NCBI GenBank assembly: GCA_937859855.1
Contig: CALMAR010000476.1
Span: 6,834-13,497, forward strand
Length of the DNA stretch: 6,664 bases
Origin: an uncultured Kineosporia sp.
GTDB taxonomy: Bacteria > Actinomycetota > Actinomycetes > Actinomycetales > Kineosporiaceae
Reading direction: 5' to 3'
The notes beneath the pieces were generated by a model. The model had not been told where the DNA came from and searched no databases. It saw only the letters and a list, made by a program, of their open reading frames with translations. Shown here in pieces: positions 5,677-6,664 of the stretch. Made by a program: the position numbers and the translations under genes. How positions within the stretch are numbered: position 1 is the stretch's first letter; every line of letters begins with the position of its first letter.

Positions 5677-6601
5677 ATGCGTGAAAAGTTTGCTGGCAGA
5701 ACGCTTCCGGCGGTCCGGGGACTGCGCCGATTGCTTCCGGTGCTGGCCGTGGCGGCCGTGGCGGCCGGGTGGCCGCTGGCCGTGGCCGCCGATGCCGCCA
5801 CCGGTTCCGGCGTGGTCTACGTGGTCCAGGGGATCGCTGGGACCACTGGGTCGATCACCCTGGATGGCCGGATCGTCGCCCGGGACGTCGAGGCCAAGAC
5901 CGTGGTGGGGCCGCTGACCGTCCGGCCCGGCGCACATACGGTCCAGTTGTGGCGCGGCGACGACCCGGTTGCCCAGGCCTGGTTCAGTGCCGCCACCGGG
6001 TCGAGTACAGATCTGGTGGCCCACCGGTTTCCGGACGCCGGGCGCGCGCCCCCCGACCCCACCAACGCCCACACCACCTCCCCCCCCCCGCGCGGCACCC
6101 GCCGCCGGCGGGGGGCGCGCCCCCCCACCGAGCGGCAAGAGCCGCCTGCTGGTGGCGCACACCGCGGTTGCTCCACCCACCAACATTGTGCTGAACGGGC
6201 GGGTGCTGATCCGCGATCTGGCCAACGGGGAGTTCGCCACGAATGTCGTCCCGGCGGGGACGTATCAGGTGGCGGTGGTCCCGTCCGCGACTATTGGGCC
6301 GCCGATCCTCGGGCCGTCGTCTCTGACTGTGAAGGCAGGACAGCTGGTCAACGTGTTTGCGATCGGTGACGCCACGGCCGGCCGGATGGACGCCGTGGTC
6401 CAGGTGCTCGCGGTCGGATCCAAGGGCGCGGTCATGCCGTCCAAGGTCGAGACCGGTAATGGTGGCCAGGCGGCAGGCATGTTCTCGCAGAACCACCCTG
6501 GCGGTTCAGCATGGTTCTCCGATCTGATGCCGATCGCACTGGGCGGGGTTCTGTTCGCCGCGGGGCGCAAGCTGCGCCGGGCTCGCCGAGCGGCCGGGTG
6601 A
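5677..6601 (+). CDS. Secreted, membrane-anchored DUF4397-domain protein, frame broken near 6050
   Basis: The gene reads in one frame from 5677 to about 6040 and in the next frame from about 6056 (certainly from 6130) to the stop at 6599-6601. The first part starts with a signal peptide: basic RGLRRLL, a hydrophobic stretch, and probable cleavage around AVAADA. It continues with a beta-rich module (VVYVVQGIAG ... ITLDGRIVARDVEAKTVVGP). The second part holds a similar module (RLLVAHTAVA ... IVLNGRVLIRDLANGEF), matching the tandem beta repeats of DUF4397. The C-terminus has a hydrophobic stretch (LMPIALGGVLFAAG) followed by RKLRRARR, as in anchored surface proteins, but no LPxTG is visible. A Pro/Thr-rich linker joins the modules. 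The net shift is one extra base (or two missing), next to a C run, so it is probably a sequence error. The start could also be GTG at 5668; ATG 5677 has AGGCGGTG 6 nt upstream. Confidence 0.8.
6041..6128. repeat. C/G low-complexity tract containing the frame break
   Basis: This 88-bp stretch contains runs of 6 C (6049-6054), 10 C (6080-6089), 6 G (6110-6115) and 7 C (6120-6126). The reading frame of the DUF4397 gene changes across it. The 15-mer at 6082-6096 matches 29-43 exactly. Frame 2 within it reads as a Pro/Thr/Ala linker, which would place the error at the first C run near 6049. Confidence 0.6.
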
Positions 6602-6664
6602 GCCGAGCCGGACGGGCGCCGTTCCCGACGGCCGCCCTGTTGGTCCTGCTGGTCCTACTGGTGA
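6598..6664 (+). CDS. Start of an exported or membrane protein, possibly a sortase, cut by window edge
   Basis: A GTG start at 6598 overlaps the DUF4397 stop as GTGA, a 4-bp overlap typical of translational coupling. Only 22 codons are visible: a basic N-terminus (SRAGRAP) followed by a run of Leu/Val/Ala (TAALLVLLVLLV), which is a signal peptide or membrane anchor. Its function cannot be read from this piece. Actinobacterial DUF4397 genes are commonly followed by class F sortase genes, and such sortases begin with an N-terminal membrane segment. The assignment is therefore an inference from context only. Confidence 0.5.
   Translation, partial: MSRAGRAPFPTAALLVLLVLLV

Noticed and set aside
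1..6664. tRNA, rRNA, CRISPR array, insertion sequence or attachment site
   Set aside because: I saw no cloverleaf-like sequence, regularly spaced repeats, transposase frame or terminal inverted repeats.

Overview
The window is high-GC DNA with strongly GC-biased third codon positions and GTG as well as ATG starts, which suggests an actinobacterium. I cannot name the genus from this sequence. There are two transcriptional blocks. Everything from position 1 to about 5489 reads on the minus strand. A divergent plus-strand block starts near 5677 and runs off the right edge.

Minus-strand block, in order of transcription: a single-pass membrane protein of unknown function (5489-4653); a 38-bp AT-rich, repeat-dense stretch that could be a promoter/operator (4586-4623); a 52-residue peptide very rich in Cys, His and Trp with a strong ribosome binding site (4486-4328); a perfect 13-bp-stem hairpin (4302-4270); an MsbA/LmrA-type ABC exporter with fused membrane and ATPase domains (4239-2248); an aminoglycoside-phosphotransferase-fold kinase (2221-1223); and an MFS permease resembling the YbjJ group, whose 3' end is cut by the window edge (1163-1). 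The last four genes are co-directional with gaps of 88, 26 and 59 bp, so they may form one operon.

Plus-strand block: a secreted, C-terminally anchored protein with two DUF4397-like beta modules (5677-6601). Its reading frame is broken once in a C/G homopolymer tract. The stop overlaps by 4 bp the start of a further exported or membrane protein, of which only 22 codons are visible (6598 onward). In actinobacteria, DUF4397 proteins are often next to class F sortases, so that identity is plausible but unproven.

The candidate new system is the small peptide with its exporter. The peptide has 6 Cys, 9 His and 8 Trp in 52 residues, with an internal repeat WN[DN]CHxxxW and three WxxC motifs. It is followed by a hairpin of the kind often found between a highly expressed small gene and its transporter. 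I infer a metal-binding or disulfide-rich secreted peptide, or a RiPP-like precursor, with a dedicated exporter. The kinase and MFS gene could serve modification or immunity, or could be unrelated.

Two low-complexity C/G tracts (about 11-47 and 6041-6128) share an identical 15-mer and look like sequencing or assembly noise. They probably account for the ragged end of the MFS gene and the frameshift in the DUF4397 gene.
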